Assembly (NCBI RefSeq): GCF_900129375.1 | Contig: NZ_FQVN01000001.1 | Span: forward strand, 1 to 64,000 | Direction: 5' to 3' | DNA length: 64,000 nt | Source: Streptoalloteichus hindustanus | GTDB taxonomy: Bacteria; Actinomycetota; Actinomycetes; Mycobacteriales; Pseudonocardiaceae | In this document: in pieces, positions 7,740 through 18,231 of the stretch | How positions within the stretch are numbered: the stretch's first letter is position 1 | Layout of the letters: each line of letters starts with the position of its first letter | Notes under the pieces: model-generated | Seen by the model: the letters and a program-made list of their open reading frames with translations, nothing else | Told to the model about the DNA's origin: nothing | The model's database searches: none | Translations under genes and position numbers: made by a program

Positions 7740-9317
7740 TCACTCCCACTCGATGGTGCCCGGCGGCTTGCTCGTCACATCCAGGACCACGCGGTTGACC
7801 TCCCGCACCTCGTTGGTGATGCGGGTGGAGATGCGCTCCAGCACGTCGTAGGGCAGCCGCGTCCAGTCGGCGGTCATGGCGTCCTCGCTGGACACCGGCC
7901 GCAGCACGACGGGGTGGCCGTAGGTGCGGAAGTCGCCCTGCACGCCCACCGACCGCACGTCGGCCAGCAGCACGACCGGGCACTGCCAGATGTCGCGGTC
8001 CAGCTCGGCCGCGGTCAGCTCCTCGCGGGCGATCGCGTCCGCCGCGCGCAGGATCTCCAGCCGCTCGGCGGTCACCTCGCCGACGATGCGGATGCCCAGA
8101 CCCGGGCCGGGGAACGGCTGCCGGTGCACGATCGTCTCCGGCAGGCCCAGCTCCAGGCCGACCCGGCGCACCTCGTCCTTGAACAGCAGCCGCAGCGGCT
8201 CGACCAGCTTGAACTGCAGGTCCTCCGGCAGGCCGCCCACGTTGTGGTGGCTCTTGATGTTGGCCGCGCCGGTGCCGCCGCCCGACTCCACCACGTCCGG
8301 GTAGAGGGTGCCCTGCACCAGGAAGTCGATGTGCTCGCCCTGCTCGCCGGCCTCGGCCTGCAGGTCCCTGGCGGCCTGCTCGAACACCCGGATGAACTCG
8401 CGGCCGATGATCTTGCGCTTCTCCTCGGGGTCGGTGACCCCGGCCAGCGCGTCCAGGAACCGCTGCCGCGCGTCCACGGTGACCAGCCGCACGCCGGTGG
8501 CGGCGACGAAGTCCCGCTCCACCTGGGCGCGCTCACCGGCCCTCAGCAGGCCGTGGTCGACGAACACGCAGGTCAGCCGGTCGCCGATCGCGCGGTGCAC
8601 CAGCGCGGCCGCGACGGCGGAGTCCACGCCGCCGGACAGGCCGCAGATCGCCCTGCCCTCGCCGACGTGGGCGCGCACGGCCTCGACCGCGTCGTCGACG
8701 ATCGAGGCGGTGGTCCACTGCGGCCGCACACCGGCGATCTCGTGCAGGAACCGGCGCAGCACCTCCTGGCCGTGCGGCGAGTGCGCCACCTCGGGGTGGT
8801 ACTGCACGCCGGCCAGCCGCCGCTCGACGTCCTCGAACGCCGCGACTGGCGCGCCGCCGGAGGTGGCGGTGACGGTGAAGCCCTCCGGCGCCCGCGTGAC
8901 GCAGTCGCCGTGGCTCATCCAGACCGGGTGGCTGGCTGGCAGCTCCTCGTGCAGCCGGCCGCTCTCCGGGGTGACGGCCAGGTCGGTGCGGCCGAACTCC
9001 CGGGTGCCGGTGTGCTCGACCGTGCCGCCGAGCACCTGCGCCATGGCCTGGAAGCCGTAGCAGATGCCGAAGACGGGCACGTCCTGCTGGAACAACGCCG
9101 GGTCGACGCGGGGCGCGCCATCCTCGTAGACCGAGGACGGGCCGCCCGACAGCACGACCGCGGCCGGGTTCCTGGCGAGGATCTCGTCCACCGGGGTGGT
9201 GTGCGGCACGACTTCGGAGTAGACCTGCGCCTCGCGCACCCGACGGGCGATCAGTTGGGCGTACTGCGCGCCGAAGTCGATGACGAGAACCGGGCGCTGC
9301 GCGCTGGTGGCGCTCAC
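7740..9317 (-). CDS. guaA: GMP synthase (glutamine-hydrolysing)
   Basis: A 525-residue GMP synthase that converts XMP, ATP and glutamine to GMP, the last step of guanine nucleotide synthesis. The class I glutamine amidotransferase half has the nucleophile Cys86 (FGICYGFQ) and the HPE motif (QYHPEVAHS). The ATP pyrophosphatase half has the PP-loop near residue 230 ([12 protein letters not shown]), and the C-terminal dimerisation domain ends in the invariant PPGTIEWE. The frame is open upstream, but GTG 9317 follows a GGAGG and gives the normal length. The other guanine-branch genes, guaB3 and guaB, lie 6 kb away on the same strand. Confidence 0.97.
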   Translation of the reverse strand: MSATSAQRPVLVIDFGAQYAQLIARRVREAQVYSEVVPHTTPVDEILARNPAAVVLSGGPSSVYEDGAPRVDPALFQQDVPVFGICYGFQAMAQVLGGTVEHTGTREFGRTDLAVTPESGRLHEELPASHPVWMSHGDCVTRAPEGFTVTATSGGAPVAAFEDVERRLAGVQYHPEVAHSPHGQEVLRRFLHEIAGVRPQWTTASIVDDAVEAVRAHVGEGRAICGLSGGVDSAVAAALVHRAIGDRLTCVFVDHGLLRAGERAQVERDFVAATGVRLVTVDARQRFLDALAGVTDPEEKRKIIGREFIRVFEQAARDLQAEAGEQGEHIDFLVQGTLYPDVVESGGGTGAANIKSHHNVGGLPEDLQFKLVEPLRLLFKDEVRRVGLELGLPETIVHRQPFPGPGLGIRIVGEVTAERLEILRAADAIAREELTAAELDRDIWQCPVVLLADVRSVGVQGDFRTYGHPVVLRPVSSEDAMTADWTRLPYDVLERISTRITNEVREVNRVVLDVTSKPPGTIEWE

Positions 9318-9509
9318 TGGCGAACCTCCGCGTGGGCTTCCTTCTGCTCCCATCGTCCCAGGTGAACCGGCCGGATGGCGCACCACCCCCGGCCGAAACG
9401 TGGGCATCACCACGAGTGACGTCACCGTTACGGCGGTATTAACAAACACTGGCGTCAAGTGTGATGTACGTCTACGGTGTGATGATCAACACGCAGGGAG
9501 GTGGCGCCC

Positions 9510-9665
9510 GTGCTGGAGTCGTTCTTCGCCGGCCTGCTCGCGGTCGTGGCGGTGGTCGGAGTCCTGGTCCTGACAGTCCTGTACGGCACGGTGCTGCTCG
9601 CCGCCGCCGGCGCGGCGGGAGTGGTGGGTTTCGGTTGGCAGCGGATGCGTCGCCGATCCTGGTGA
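9510..9665 (+). CDS. 51-residue small membrane protein
   Basis: GTG 9510 is preceded at the right distance by GGGAGGTGG and opens 51 codons ending at TGA 9663-9665. The product is almost one long hydrophobic stretch (AVVAVVGVLVLTVLYGTVLLAAAG) with a basic C-terminal tail (RMRRRSW), as in single-span small membrane proteins. Third-position GC is high, as in neighbouring genes. It lies alone, divergent from guaA and 64 bp before the aldehyde dehydrogenase gene. No family was recognised. The ribosome site and the hydrophobic-basic layout are the evidence for a real gene. Confidence 0.65.
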   Translation: MLESFFAGLLAVVAVVGVLVLTVLYGTVLLAAAGAAGVVGFGWQRMRRRSW

Positions 9666-9729
9666 TCTTCCGGCGGACGGCGGGACGCCGGGCGCGACCG
9701 GGTCGGGCCGGCGGGCCTACGGTAGGGAC

Positions 9730-11193
9730 ATGACCGGTCCGAACGCCGTGGAGGCCAAGCCCCGCCCGTGCTGGATCGCCGGGCGCGCCGAGCAGGGCGA
9801 GCGTGAGCTCGTCGTCCGCCACCCCTTCGACGGAACCGAGGTGGCCAGCGTCGCCGTCCCCGGCCCGGACCAGGTGGAACGGGCCGTGGCGGCCGCCGAC
9901 GAGGTGGCGGCGGAGTTCCGCCGCTCCCCCGCCCACGTGCGGGCGGCGGCGCTGGAGCACGTCTCGCGCCGGCTCGCCGAGCGGGCCGAGGAGGTCGCCG
10001 AGACCATCACCGCCGAGAACGGCAAACCGCTGCGCTGGGCGACGGTCGAGGTCAGCCGGGCGATCTCCACCTTCCGCTTCGCCGCGGAGGAGGCCCGCCG
10101 GTTCACCGGCGACCTCCAGCGACTGGACACCGAACCGGCCGCGCAGGGCCGGCTCGCGGTGGTGCGCCGGGTCTCGCGGGGTCCCGTCCTGGGCATCGCC
10201 CCGTTCAACTTCCCGCTCAACCTGGTGGCGCACAAGGTGGCCCCGGCGCTGGCCGTTGGCGCGCCGATCGTGGTGAAGCCGGCGCCGAGGACGCCGCTCT
10301 CGTCGCTGCTGCTCGGTGAGCTGCTGGCCGAGACCGAGCTGCCCGACGGGGCGTTCTCCGTGCTGCCGGTGGGCAACGAGGAGACCATGGCCCTGGTGCG
10401 GGACGAGCGCCTGCCGGTGGTCTCGTTCACCGGGTCGGGTTTGGTGGGCTGGCAGATCGCGGACGCGGTGCCGCGCAAGCACGTCGTCCTGGAGCTGGGC
10501 GGCAACGCCGCGGCGGTCGTGTGCGCGGACTGGGACAGCGACGCGGACCTGGACTTCGCGGCGCAGCGGATCGCCACCTACTCCAACTACCAGGCGGGTC
10601 AGTCCTGCATCGCCGTGCAGCGGGTGATCGTGGACCGCGCGGTGGCCGACCGGTTCGTGCCGAGGCTGGTGGCGGCCGTGCGCGAGCTGCGCAGCGGGGA
10701 CCCGCACGACCCCGAGGTCGTCGTCGGCCCGATGGTGGACGAGGACGCCGCGAAGCGGGTGGAGGCGTGGGTCGGCGAGGCGGTCGAGCGGGGCGCGCGG
10801 GTGCTGGCCGGCGGGAACCGCGCCGGGACCGTGTTCGAGCCGACCGTGCTGGCCGACGTGCCCACCGACGCGAAGGCGTGGGACGAGGAGATCTTCGGCC
10901 CGGTCCTCGCCCTGTCCACTGTGGACGGACTGGACGAGGCCGTCAGCCGGGTCAACGACTCCCGCTACGGCCTGCAGGCCGGCCTGTTCACGCACGACGT
11001 GCGGGTCGCCTTCCGCGCGTCGGCGGAGCTGGAGGTCGGTGGCGTGGTCGTCGGCGACGTGCCGTCGTTCCGCGCCGACCAGATGCCCTACGGCGGCGTG
11101 AAGGGCTCCGGGGTGGGCCGGGAGGGCGTGCGCTCGGCGATGAACGACCTCACCGAGGAGCGCGTTCTGGTCCTGACTGGCGTCTCGCTGTAG
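9730..11193 (+). CDS. NAD(P)-dependent aldehyde dehydrogenase
   Basis: A 487-residue enzyme of the aldehyde dehydrogenase superfamily, which oxidises aldehydes to acids. The cofactor-binding segment (APFNFPLNLVAHKVAPALAVG), the general base Glu near residue 255 (VLELGGNA) and the catalytic Cys293 (GQSCIAVQR) are all present, as is the C-terminal PYGGVKGSGVGREG motif. The ATG at 9730 gives the usual length. Sequence features resemble the branch that includes phosphonoacetaldehyde- and glyceraldehyde-type dehydrogenases, but the substrate is not assignable. It appears monocistronic. The palindrome GTCCACTGTGGAC lies inside the gene at 10914. Confidence 0.9.
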   Translation: MTGPNAVEAKPRPCWIAGRAEQGERELVVRHPFDGTEVASVAVPGPDQVERAVAAADEVAAEFRRSPAHVRAAALEHVSRRLAERAEEVAETITAENGKPLRWATVEVSRAISTFRFAAEEARRFTGDLQRLDTEPAAQGRLAVVRRVSRGPVLGIAPFNFPLNLVAHKVAPALAVGAPIVVKPAPRTPLSSLLLGELLAETELPDGAFSVLPVGNEETMALVRDERLPVVSFTGSGLVGWQIADAVPRKHVVLELGGNAAAVVCADWDSDADLDFAAQRIATYSNYQAGQSCIAVQRVIVDRAVADRFVPRLVAAVRELRSGDPHDPEVVVGPMVDEDAAKRVEAWVGEAVERGARVLAGGNRAGTVFEPTVLADVPTDAKAWDEEIFGPVLALSTVDGLDEAVSRVNDSRYGLQAGLFTHDVRVAFRASAELEVGGVVVGDVPSFRADQMPYGGVKGSGVGREGVRSAMNDLTEERVLVLTGVSL

Positions 11194-11223
11194 CTCTGAT
11201 GGTGGAGCAGCTCCGACGGTCCT

Positions 11224-11287
11224 CGGGTTCGTCGGTCGCGGATGACCTCGTTCGCGGATGTCGTCGTTCGCGACCGACGAACCCGGT
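11224..11287 (+). repeat. Long inverted repeat after the aldehyde dehydrogenase gene
   Basis: Arms of about 17 bp (CGGGTTCGTCGGTCGCG and its exact complement) are separated by about 28 nt. They lie 30 bp past the stop. It could form a terminator hairpin, but no T-run follows and the loop itself repeats similar bases (cgttcgcggatg, cgtcgttcgcg). Confidence 0.6.
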
Positions 11288-11489
11288 GGCGGTGAACGTC
11301 AGCCGGCAACACACGTCCGGGCGAGCAGCCGGTCGGGTGATTCCTTCGACCCGATGTGGTCGGTCTCTCCACTATCTCTGAACTTTCGGCGGTGGCAGTC
11401 CACGGCAATGCCCCAACCCCCGCACGGACAACCTTCCAGTGGACCACGTCCACCGGGGCTTCTCGTCCCCTGTCACCCATTCGAGCAGC

Positions 11490-11605
11490 CAGTTGTCCAC
11501 ACCCCCGTCTGTTGTCCACAGGCTCGCTCGGTGTGGTGTCGCCGCCCCTGGGCTGGCCGATAGGCTGGAGCGGGGCTCGCCCCCCGGGACGGGTGGGGGC
11601 TGTCC
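11490..11605 (+). repeat. Dispersed repeat, copy A (paired TTGTCCACA boxes plus GC-rich hairpin)
   Basis: Two TTGTCCACA boxes near 11493 and 11512 are followed about 40 bp later by GATAGGCTGGAGC and then a C/G-rich hairpin (CGCCCCCC ... GGGTGGGGGCTGTC). The same series of elements occurs in the opposite orientation at 35823-35936. The copy here points towards the 3' end of the monooxygenase gene, with no gene downstream on its strand. Bases between the conserved blocks differ between the copies. Confidence 0.75.
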
Positions 11606-11678
11606 TCGGAGAGGGAGCGCCGGACGCACGCCGAAGGCAGACCCCGGGGACTGTCTCCCGCACGAGGGGATCACTACT

Positions 11679-13259
11679 TCAGCGCGTCGAGCCCCAGCCC
11701 GTCGCCCGGCGGACGGCGTCGTCCAGCTCGGCGGCGCCCGCCCCGTGCCGCACCGCCGCCAAGTGGCCATCCGGGCGCACCAGCGCGAACGACGCCGGCC
11801 CGAGGCCCAGGTCCCGGGCCAGACCAGCGTCGGGCAGCCGCACCACCCGGATGGGAACGGCGGAGGCCCGGCCCGCGTCCTCCGCCAGCTCACCGGAGGC
11901 GGAGGCGGACGTCAACACGGTGAGGTGCGGGCCGAACGTCTGCCGCAGCCGCCACCCTCCCGGCAACGGCGCGTCCGGGCAGAGCACGCCGGGCAGCGGC
12001 GGCCGGGCGACGCCGGGCTGACGGGGGAACGACGCCACCTCGCTGGCGCCCGCGGGCGTGGTCAGCGGCGAGTCGAGGTACCAGAACGGCTCGGCGAGCC
12101 GGCCCGAGTCGATCTGCCGACGCGCGGACGGGTCGTCGACGCTGCGGGTGAGCACGTCTAGGCGGTGCTCCCGCTCAGCGTCCGTGCGGGGCGTGAGGAA
12201 CCGCATCGTGGCCCCCGTGACGGCCAGGTTCTCGGCCGCGGCGGCGGTGCGCTCGACGTCGTAGGAGTCGAGCAGGAGCGGCCCAGCCCAGCCCGCGCGG
12301 TCGTAGGCGATCTTCCACGCGGCGTTCTCCGCGTCCTGCACCCCGGAGTTGAGCCCCCGTGCCCCGAACGGGGCCATCACGTGCGCGGCGTCGCCGGCGA
12401 GCAGCACCCGTCCGACCACCGCCGCGGGCACCCGCCGCTGGTGGAACCGGTAGACCGAGACCCACAGCAGGTCGTACTCGCGGTCGCCGGCGATCGCGCG
12501 GATCCTGGTGTCCAGCGCACCGGAGGCCTGCGCCCGGTCCAGGTCGAAGTCCGCGGGGAGCTGCCAGTCGATCCGCCACACGCTCCCGGGCTGGGGGTGG
12601 AGCAGCACCTGGCGGCCGGGGTTCCACACCGGGTCGAAGAAGAACCGCCGCTCCGGGGCGTCGAAGCCGAACTCGGCGCGCACGTCGGCGATGAGGAACT
12701 GGTCCGGGAACGACTCGCCCTCGAACGGCAGACCGAGCAGGTGACGCACGGTCGAGTGAGCACCGTCCGCCGCGACGCAGTGGGTGCCGCGGAACTCGCG
12801 TTCCCCGTCGCCGGTGGCGACCCGCACCACCACCCCGTCGGGGTCCTGCTCGACACCGACCACCCGGTGCCCGAACCGCATGTCGATCGCGGGTTCGGCG
12901 GCCACCCGCTCGTCGAGCAGCAGCTCGACGTCGGTCTGCCCGAGGTTGGTGAACGGCGGGAACGTGCTGTGGCTGTCCTCGGGAAACGTGGTCACCAGGA
13001 CCTCGTGCTCCCGGAAGAACGTCCGGCCCACCTCCCAGGTGACCCCCGTGTCGGCGATCCGCCGGCCGAGCCCGACCCGTTCGAGCACGTCGAGGACGTC
13101 CCGCTGCACGCAGATCGAGCGGCTGCCGACCGCCAGCCGCCGGGGAGCGGCCTCCAGCACCACGCTCGGCGTCCCGGCCCTGGCCAACAACAGCGCGGTG
13201 GTGAGCCCGACCGGTCCACCTCCGACGACCAACACCGGCTCCCGGACGTCGTCGCCCAT
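11679..13259 (-). CDS. FAD-dependent aromatic-type monooxygenase
   Basis: A 526-residue flavoprotein of the p-hydroxybenzoate-hydroxylase/MhpA type. It has the N-terminal FAD fingerprint (VLVVGGGPVGLTTALLLARAG), an internal DG motif (CVAADGAHSTVR) and the second FAD motif (VLLAGDAAHVMAPFGARGLNSG). A thioredoxin-like C-terminal domain follows (about residues 410-526). Such enzymes hydroxylate phenolic or polyketide rings using NAD(P)H and O2. ATG 13259 (MGDDVREPVLV) is preferred, although the ribosome site is weak. Its neighbour upstream on the same strand is a GMC oxidase, and the two may belong to one catabolic or tailoring pathway (inference). Confidence 0.88.
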   Translation of the reverse strand: MGDDVREPVLVVGGGPVGLTTALLLARAGTPSVVLEAAPRRLAVGSRSICVQRDVLDVLERVGLGRRIADTGVTWEVGRTFFREHEVLVTTFPEDSHSTFPPFTNLGQTDVELLLDERVAAEPAIDMRFGHRVVGVEQDPDGVVVRVATGDGEREFRGTHCVAADGAHSTVRHLLGLPFEGESFPDQFLIADVRAEFGFDAPERRFFFDPVWNPGRQVLLHPQPGSVWRIDWQLPADFDLDRAQASGALDTRIRAIAGDREYDLLWVSVYRFHQRRVPAAVVGRVLLAGDAAHVMAPFGARGLNSGVQDAENAAWKIAYDRAGWAGPLLLDSYDVERTAAAAENLAVTGATMRFLTPRTDAEREHRLDVLTRSVDDPSARRQIDSGRLAEPFWYLDSPLTTPAGASEVASFPRQPGVARPPLPGVLCPDAPLPGGWRLRQTFGPHLTVLTSASASGELAEDAGRASAVPIRVVRLPDAGLARDLGLGPASFALVRPDGHLAAVRHGAGAAELDDAVRRATGWGSTR

Positions 13260-13391
13260 GCGCCGATACTGCCGCACTCCACGCCCTCGCTCCATGCGAC
13301 GAACGAGGGGCGTCGGTCAGTCCTCGACGAGCCGCGCCGCGCCGCGCCGAACCCTCGACGACGACAAGACCGGAAGCGAACAGGGACACAG

Positions 13392-13429
13392 CGTCGTCCT
13401 GCTGGTCGTCCTACTGGATCGTCCTACTG
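13392..13429. repeat. Tandem 12-13 bp repeat across the stop codon of the GMC oxidase
   Basis: Three nearly identical units (gtcgtcctgctg, gtcgtcctactg, gatcgtcctactg) run in tandem from 13392. The TAG stop of the oxidase lies in the third unit (13424-13426 read on the minus strand). This is the second case in the window of a tandem repeat that includes a stop codon. Confidence 0.8.
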
Positions 13430-15142
13430 GGCGAGGGGCAGGCGAAGCGCGGCCGGCGCATCAGCGGGAACAGCGGGCTTCCGGGGTGCGACCGGAGCGA
13501 CGCGCCGGTAGTCCTGGCCGGGCGCCGGTCGGGGGTCGGTCTCCCCGGCGTTGGGCCAGAACGCGAAGGCCCGCTCCGCCTGGGCGGCGATGGTCAGCGA
13601 CGGGTTCACCCCGAGGTTCGCCGTGATCGCCGATCCGTCCACGATGGACATCGTGGGGTAGTTGTGCACCCGGTGGTACGGGTCGATGACCCCCTGCTCG
13701 GCGTTCTCCCCGATCACGCACCCGCCGAGGAAGTGCGCGGTCAGCGGGATGTTGAACAGCTCGCCCCAGGTGCCGCCGGCCACGCCCCCGATCCGCTCGG
13801 CGGCGAGCTGGTTGGCGCGGTGGCCGGCCGGGATGAAGGTCGGGTTGGGCTCGCCGTGGCCCTGCCGCGAGCTCAGCCGGCGGCCGCCGAACAACCCCCG
13901 CCGGACGAACGTCGTGATCGAGTTGTCGAGGGCCTGCATGACCAGCAGGATCAGCGTCCGCTCGCTCCACCGCCGCACCGACAGCAACCGCAGCGTGGTC
14001 ACCGGGTGCCGGAAGAGGTAGCGGAAGAACTGCACCCACCGGGGCGTGCTGGCCGCGCCGTCGGTGGCCAGGGTCTGCAACAGGCCCATGGCGTTGCTGC
14101 CCCTGCCGTAGCGCACGGGCTCGACGTGCGTGGACTCGTCGGGGTGGAACGACGAGGTGATCGCCACGCCCCTGGTGAAGTCCCTGGCCGGGTCGACGCT
14201 CAGCCGGCCGGCCCCCACGATCGCCTCGGAGTTCGTCCTCGTCAGCTCGCCGAGCCTGGGCGACAGCGCGGGGAGGACGCCCGCCGCCCGCATCCGGTGG
14301 AGCAGGTTCTGCGTGCCCCAGGTGCCCGCCGCGACGACCACCTGGCCGGCGGTGATCGTCCGCCCGGTCCGCCGCCAGCCGCCGGTCCGCTCGGTGCGCA
14401 CCGCCCAGCTCCCGTCCGGCCTCGGCACGAGCGCGGTCACGGTGGTCAGCGGCAGGATCCGCGCCCCGTTCCGCTCCGCCAGGTGGAGGTAGTTCTTGAC
14501 CAGCGTGTTCTTGGCGCCGACCCGGCACCCGGTCATGCACGAGCCGCACTCGGTGCACCCCACCCGCCGCGGCCCCGCGCCCCCGAAGTACGGGTCGTCG
14601 GCCGGCTCGCCGGGTCGACCGAAGAAGACGCCGACCGGCGTGGGGTGGTAGCTGTCGGCGACGCCCATGTCCGCCGCCACCTTCTGGATCACCTCGTCCG
14701 CCGGCGTGACGTGCGGGTTGGTCACCACCCCGAGCATCCGGCTGGCCTGGTCGTAGTACGGCGCGAGCTCGGACTCCCAGTCGGTGATGTGCGCCCACTG
14801 CCGGTCCCGGTAGAACGGCGCGAGGGGGCGGTACAGGGTGTTCGCGTACACCAGCGACCCGCCGCCGACGCCGGCTCCGGCCAGCACCATGACGTTGCGC
14901 AGCAGGTGGATGCGCTGGATGCCGAAGCACCCGATCCTGGGCGCCCACAGGTAGCGCCGCAGGTTCCACGAGGTCCGGGCGAACTCGTCGTCGGCGAACC
15001 GCCGACCGGCCTCCACGACGGCGACCCGGTAGCCCTTCTCGGTCAGGCGCAGCGCCGCGGCGCTGCCGCCGAAGCCCGACCCCACGACGACGACGTCGTA
15101 GTCCGGCCGCCCACCCGCACGGTTACCTGTGAGTAGCGTCAT
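13424..15142 (-). CDS. GMC-family oxidoreductase (cholesterol oxidase-like, ChoD type)
   Basis: A 572-residue flavoprotein. It has the Rossmann FAD motif (VVVVGSGFGGSAAALRL), a GGGSLVYANT segment where GMC enzymes bind FAD, and a C-terminal NPSLTIAAQAERA signature. A Cys cluster (GCTECGSCMTGCRVGAKNT, about residues 195-215) is of the type seen in the mycobacterial ChoD group rather than in classical secreted cholesterol oxidases. In M. tuberculosis choD lies directly next to guaB3, as here. Steroid or related alcohol oxidation is therefore plausible but not proved. ATG 15142 lacks a ribosome site; a TAGCCT box 6 bp before it suggests a leaderless transcript. Confidence 0.85.
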   Translation of the reverse strand: MTLLTGNRAGGRPDYDVVVVGSGFGGSAAALRLTEKGYRVAVVEAGRRFADDEFARTSWNLRRYLWAPRIGCFGIQRIHLLRNVMVLAGAGVGGGSLVYANTLYRPLAPFYRDRQWAHITDWESELAPYYDQASRMLGVVTNPHVTPADEVIQKVAADMGVADSYHPTPVGVFFGRPGEPADDPYFGGAGPRRVGCTECGSCMTGCRVGAKNTLVKNYLHLAERNGARILPLTTVTALVPRPDGSWAVRTERTGGWRRTGRTITAGQVVVAAGTWGTQNLLHRMRAAGVLPALSPRLGELTRTNSEAIVGAGRLSVDPARDFTRGVAITSSFHPDESTHVEPVRYGRGSNAMGLLQTLATDGAASTPRWVQFFRYLFRHPVTTLRLLSVRRWSERTLILLVMQALDNSITTFVRRGLFGGRRLSSRQGHGEPNPTFIPAGHRANQLAAERIGGVAGGTWGELFNIPLTAHFLGGCVIGENAEQGVIDPYHRVHNYPTMSIVDGSAITANLGVNPSLTIAAQAERAFAFWPNAGETDPRPAPGQDYRRVAPVAPRKPAVPADAPAALRLPLAQ

Positions 15143-15183
15143 AGCGGGAGGCTAGCGGCAGGCCGCCCCCTCGACCAGACCCT

Positions 15184-15198
15184 GTTACCAGAGGTAAC
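15184..15198. promoter_or_regulatory. Palindromic operator candidate upstream of the GMC oxidase
   Basis: GTTACC-AGA-GGTAAC is a perfect 6-bp dyad centred about 50 bp upstream of the ATG, over the expected -35 region. Its form is that of a TetR-family operator. No TetR gene is in the window. Confidence 0.5.
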
Positions 15199-15254
15199 GG
15201 GAAAATCCGGCGCGCCCACCTCCGCCACTCGACCCGCCCCACCCCACAACGCGG

Positions 15255-15298
15255 CCTGCCGCCCCGCGCGGCGACGAACACCGACGCGGGACGGCAGG
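15255..15298 (-). terminator. Stem-loop downstream of guaB3
   Basis: Arms of 14 bp with one mismatch (15255-15268 and 15285-15298, CCTGCCGYCCCGCG) lie 40 bp beyond the guaB3 stop, separating it from the GMC oxidase promoter. There is no T-run. Confidence 0.5.
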
Positions 15299-15334
15299 AC
15301 GGGGACAGTCAGCGGGCCGGGAACGGCCCCGTGA

Positions 15335-16465
15335 TCAGCGGCGGACGGTCAGGCCCACCTTCTGGAACTCCTTGAGGTCCGAGTAGCCGGTCTTGGCCAT
15401 CGCGCGGCGCAGCGCGCCGAACAGGTTCACCGTGCCGCTCGGGTCCGAGGACGGCCCGAACAGCACCTTCTCCAGGTCGTGCCCCGAGTCGCCGAACCCG
15501 ATCACCTCGCTGCGCGGCAGCGACGGGTGCGCGACGGCCGAGGTCCAGTACAGGCCGTGGCCCGGCGCCTCGGTGGCGTCGGCCAGCGCCTCGCCCAGCA
15601 TCACCGCGTCCGCGCCGCAGGCGATGGCCTTGGCGATGTCGCCGGAGTGCGTGAGCCCGCCGTCGGCGATGACGTGCACGTACCGGCCGCCGGTCTCGTC
15701 CAGGTAGTCGCGCCGAGCCGCGGCCGCGTCCGCGATCGCGGTGGCCATCGGCACGCCGATGCCCAGCACCTGGTCGCTGGTGGTCGCCCGCGACTCGCCG
15801 TACCCGACGATCACGCCCGCCGCGCCGGTGCGCATCAGGTGCATCGCCGTGCGGTAGTCGCCGACGCCGCCGGCGATCACCGGCACGTCCAGGTCGGCGA
15901 TGAACCGCTTGAGGTTCAGCGGCTCGCCGTCCCGCGCCACGTGCTCGGCGGAGATGATCGTGCCCTGCACGACCAGGATCTCCACCCCGGCGGCGAGCAG
16001 GTCCGGCGTCAGCTCCTCGGCGTGCTGCGGGCTGACCCGCACCGCCACCGTCACGCCGGACTCCCGGATCTGCCGGACCGCCTCGGTGATGAGGTCCACC
16101 CGCACCGGGGCGGAGTGCAGCTCCTGCAGCATCCGCACCGGGGCGTCCGGGTCCTCGTCCTCCTCGGCGGCCCGCACCACCCGGAACAGGGCGTCCTCGA
16201 CGTCGCTGTGCCGCGCCCACAGGCCCTCGGCGTTGAGCACGCCCAGCCCGCCCAGCTCCCCGATCCGCACCGCCGACGCCGGCGACACCACCGCGTCGGT
16301 GGGGTGGGTGATCAGCGGGATGCCGAAGCGGTAGGCGTCGATCTGCCACGCCAGGGAGACGTCCTTCGACGAGCGGGTGCGCCGGGACGGCACGATCTCC
16401 ACGTCGTCCAGGTCGTAGGCCCGCATCGCGGTACGACCCATCCCGATCTCGACCAGATCGCGCAC
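15335..16465 (-). CDS. guaB3: GuaB3-family IMP dehydrogenase-related protein
   Basis: A 376-residue (beta/alpha)8 protein of the IMPDH/GMP reductase superfamily without CBS domains. It matches the actinobacterial GuaB3 group, which sits next to guaB. The phosphate-binding part ([30 protein letters not shown]) is well kept. In the loop that in GuaB reads GSICTT it has ESRATT, so the catalytic Cys is replaced by Ala. Its reaction is uncertain: GMP reductase-like activity has been proposed for part of the family, and this protein may be regulatory. GTG 16465 with GGGGAG upstream is a good start. It lies 80 bp downstream of guaB on the same strand. Confidence 0.92.
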   Translation of the reverse strand: MRDLVEIGMGRTAMRAYDLDDVEIVPSRRTRSSKDVSLAWQIDAYRFGIPLITHPTDAVVSPASAVRIGELGGLGVLNAEGLWARHSDVEDALFRVVRAAEEDEDPDAPVRMLQELHSAPVRVDLITEAVRQIRESGVTVAVRVSPQHAEELTPDLLAAGVEILVVQGTIISAEHVARDGEPLNLKRFIADLDVPVIAGGVGDYRTAMHLMRTGAAGVIVGYGESRATTSDQVLGIGVPMATAIADAAAARRDYLDETGGRYVHVIADGGLTHSGDIAKAIACGADAVMLGEALADATEAPGHGLYWTSAVAHPSLPRSEVIGFGDSGHDLEKVLFGPSSDPSGTVNLFGALRRAMAKTGYSDLKEFQKVGLTVRR

Positions 16466-16545
16466 GTCTCCCCTTCCCCACCGCGCGGCGCGGTGGTTCC
16501 TCGTCGGTTGCCGGCAGGCAGGCTACGCCTTCTCCGCGCGCCCCG

Positions 16546-18174
<1,629 letters not shown>

Positions 18175-18231
18175 CTAACGGGACCGCCTCGCCCGCCATT
18201 CCGGCCGGTTCGCGCGAGGCGCCCCACCCAT

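Noticed and set aside
9320-9509. Purine riboswitch before guaA
   Set aside because: No paired stem with the conserved loop bases of a purine aptamer could be found, and a GGAGG lies directly before the GTG start.
11490-11525. Replication origin because of TTGTCCACA boxes
   Set aside because: Only two boxes occur per copy, and there is no dnaA, dnaN or AT-rich unwinding region nearby.
11565-11610. 6C small RNA in the C/G-rich part of the dispersed repeat
   Set aside because: The 6C RNA family has two stem-loops with C-runs. Only one run of six C is seen in each copy.
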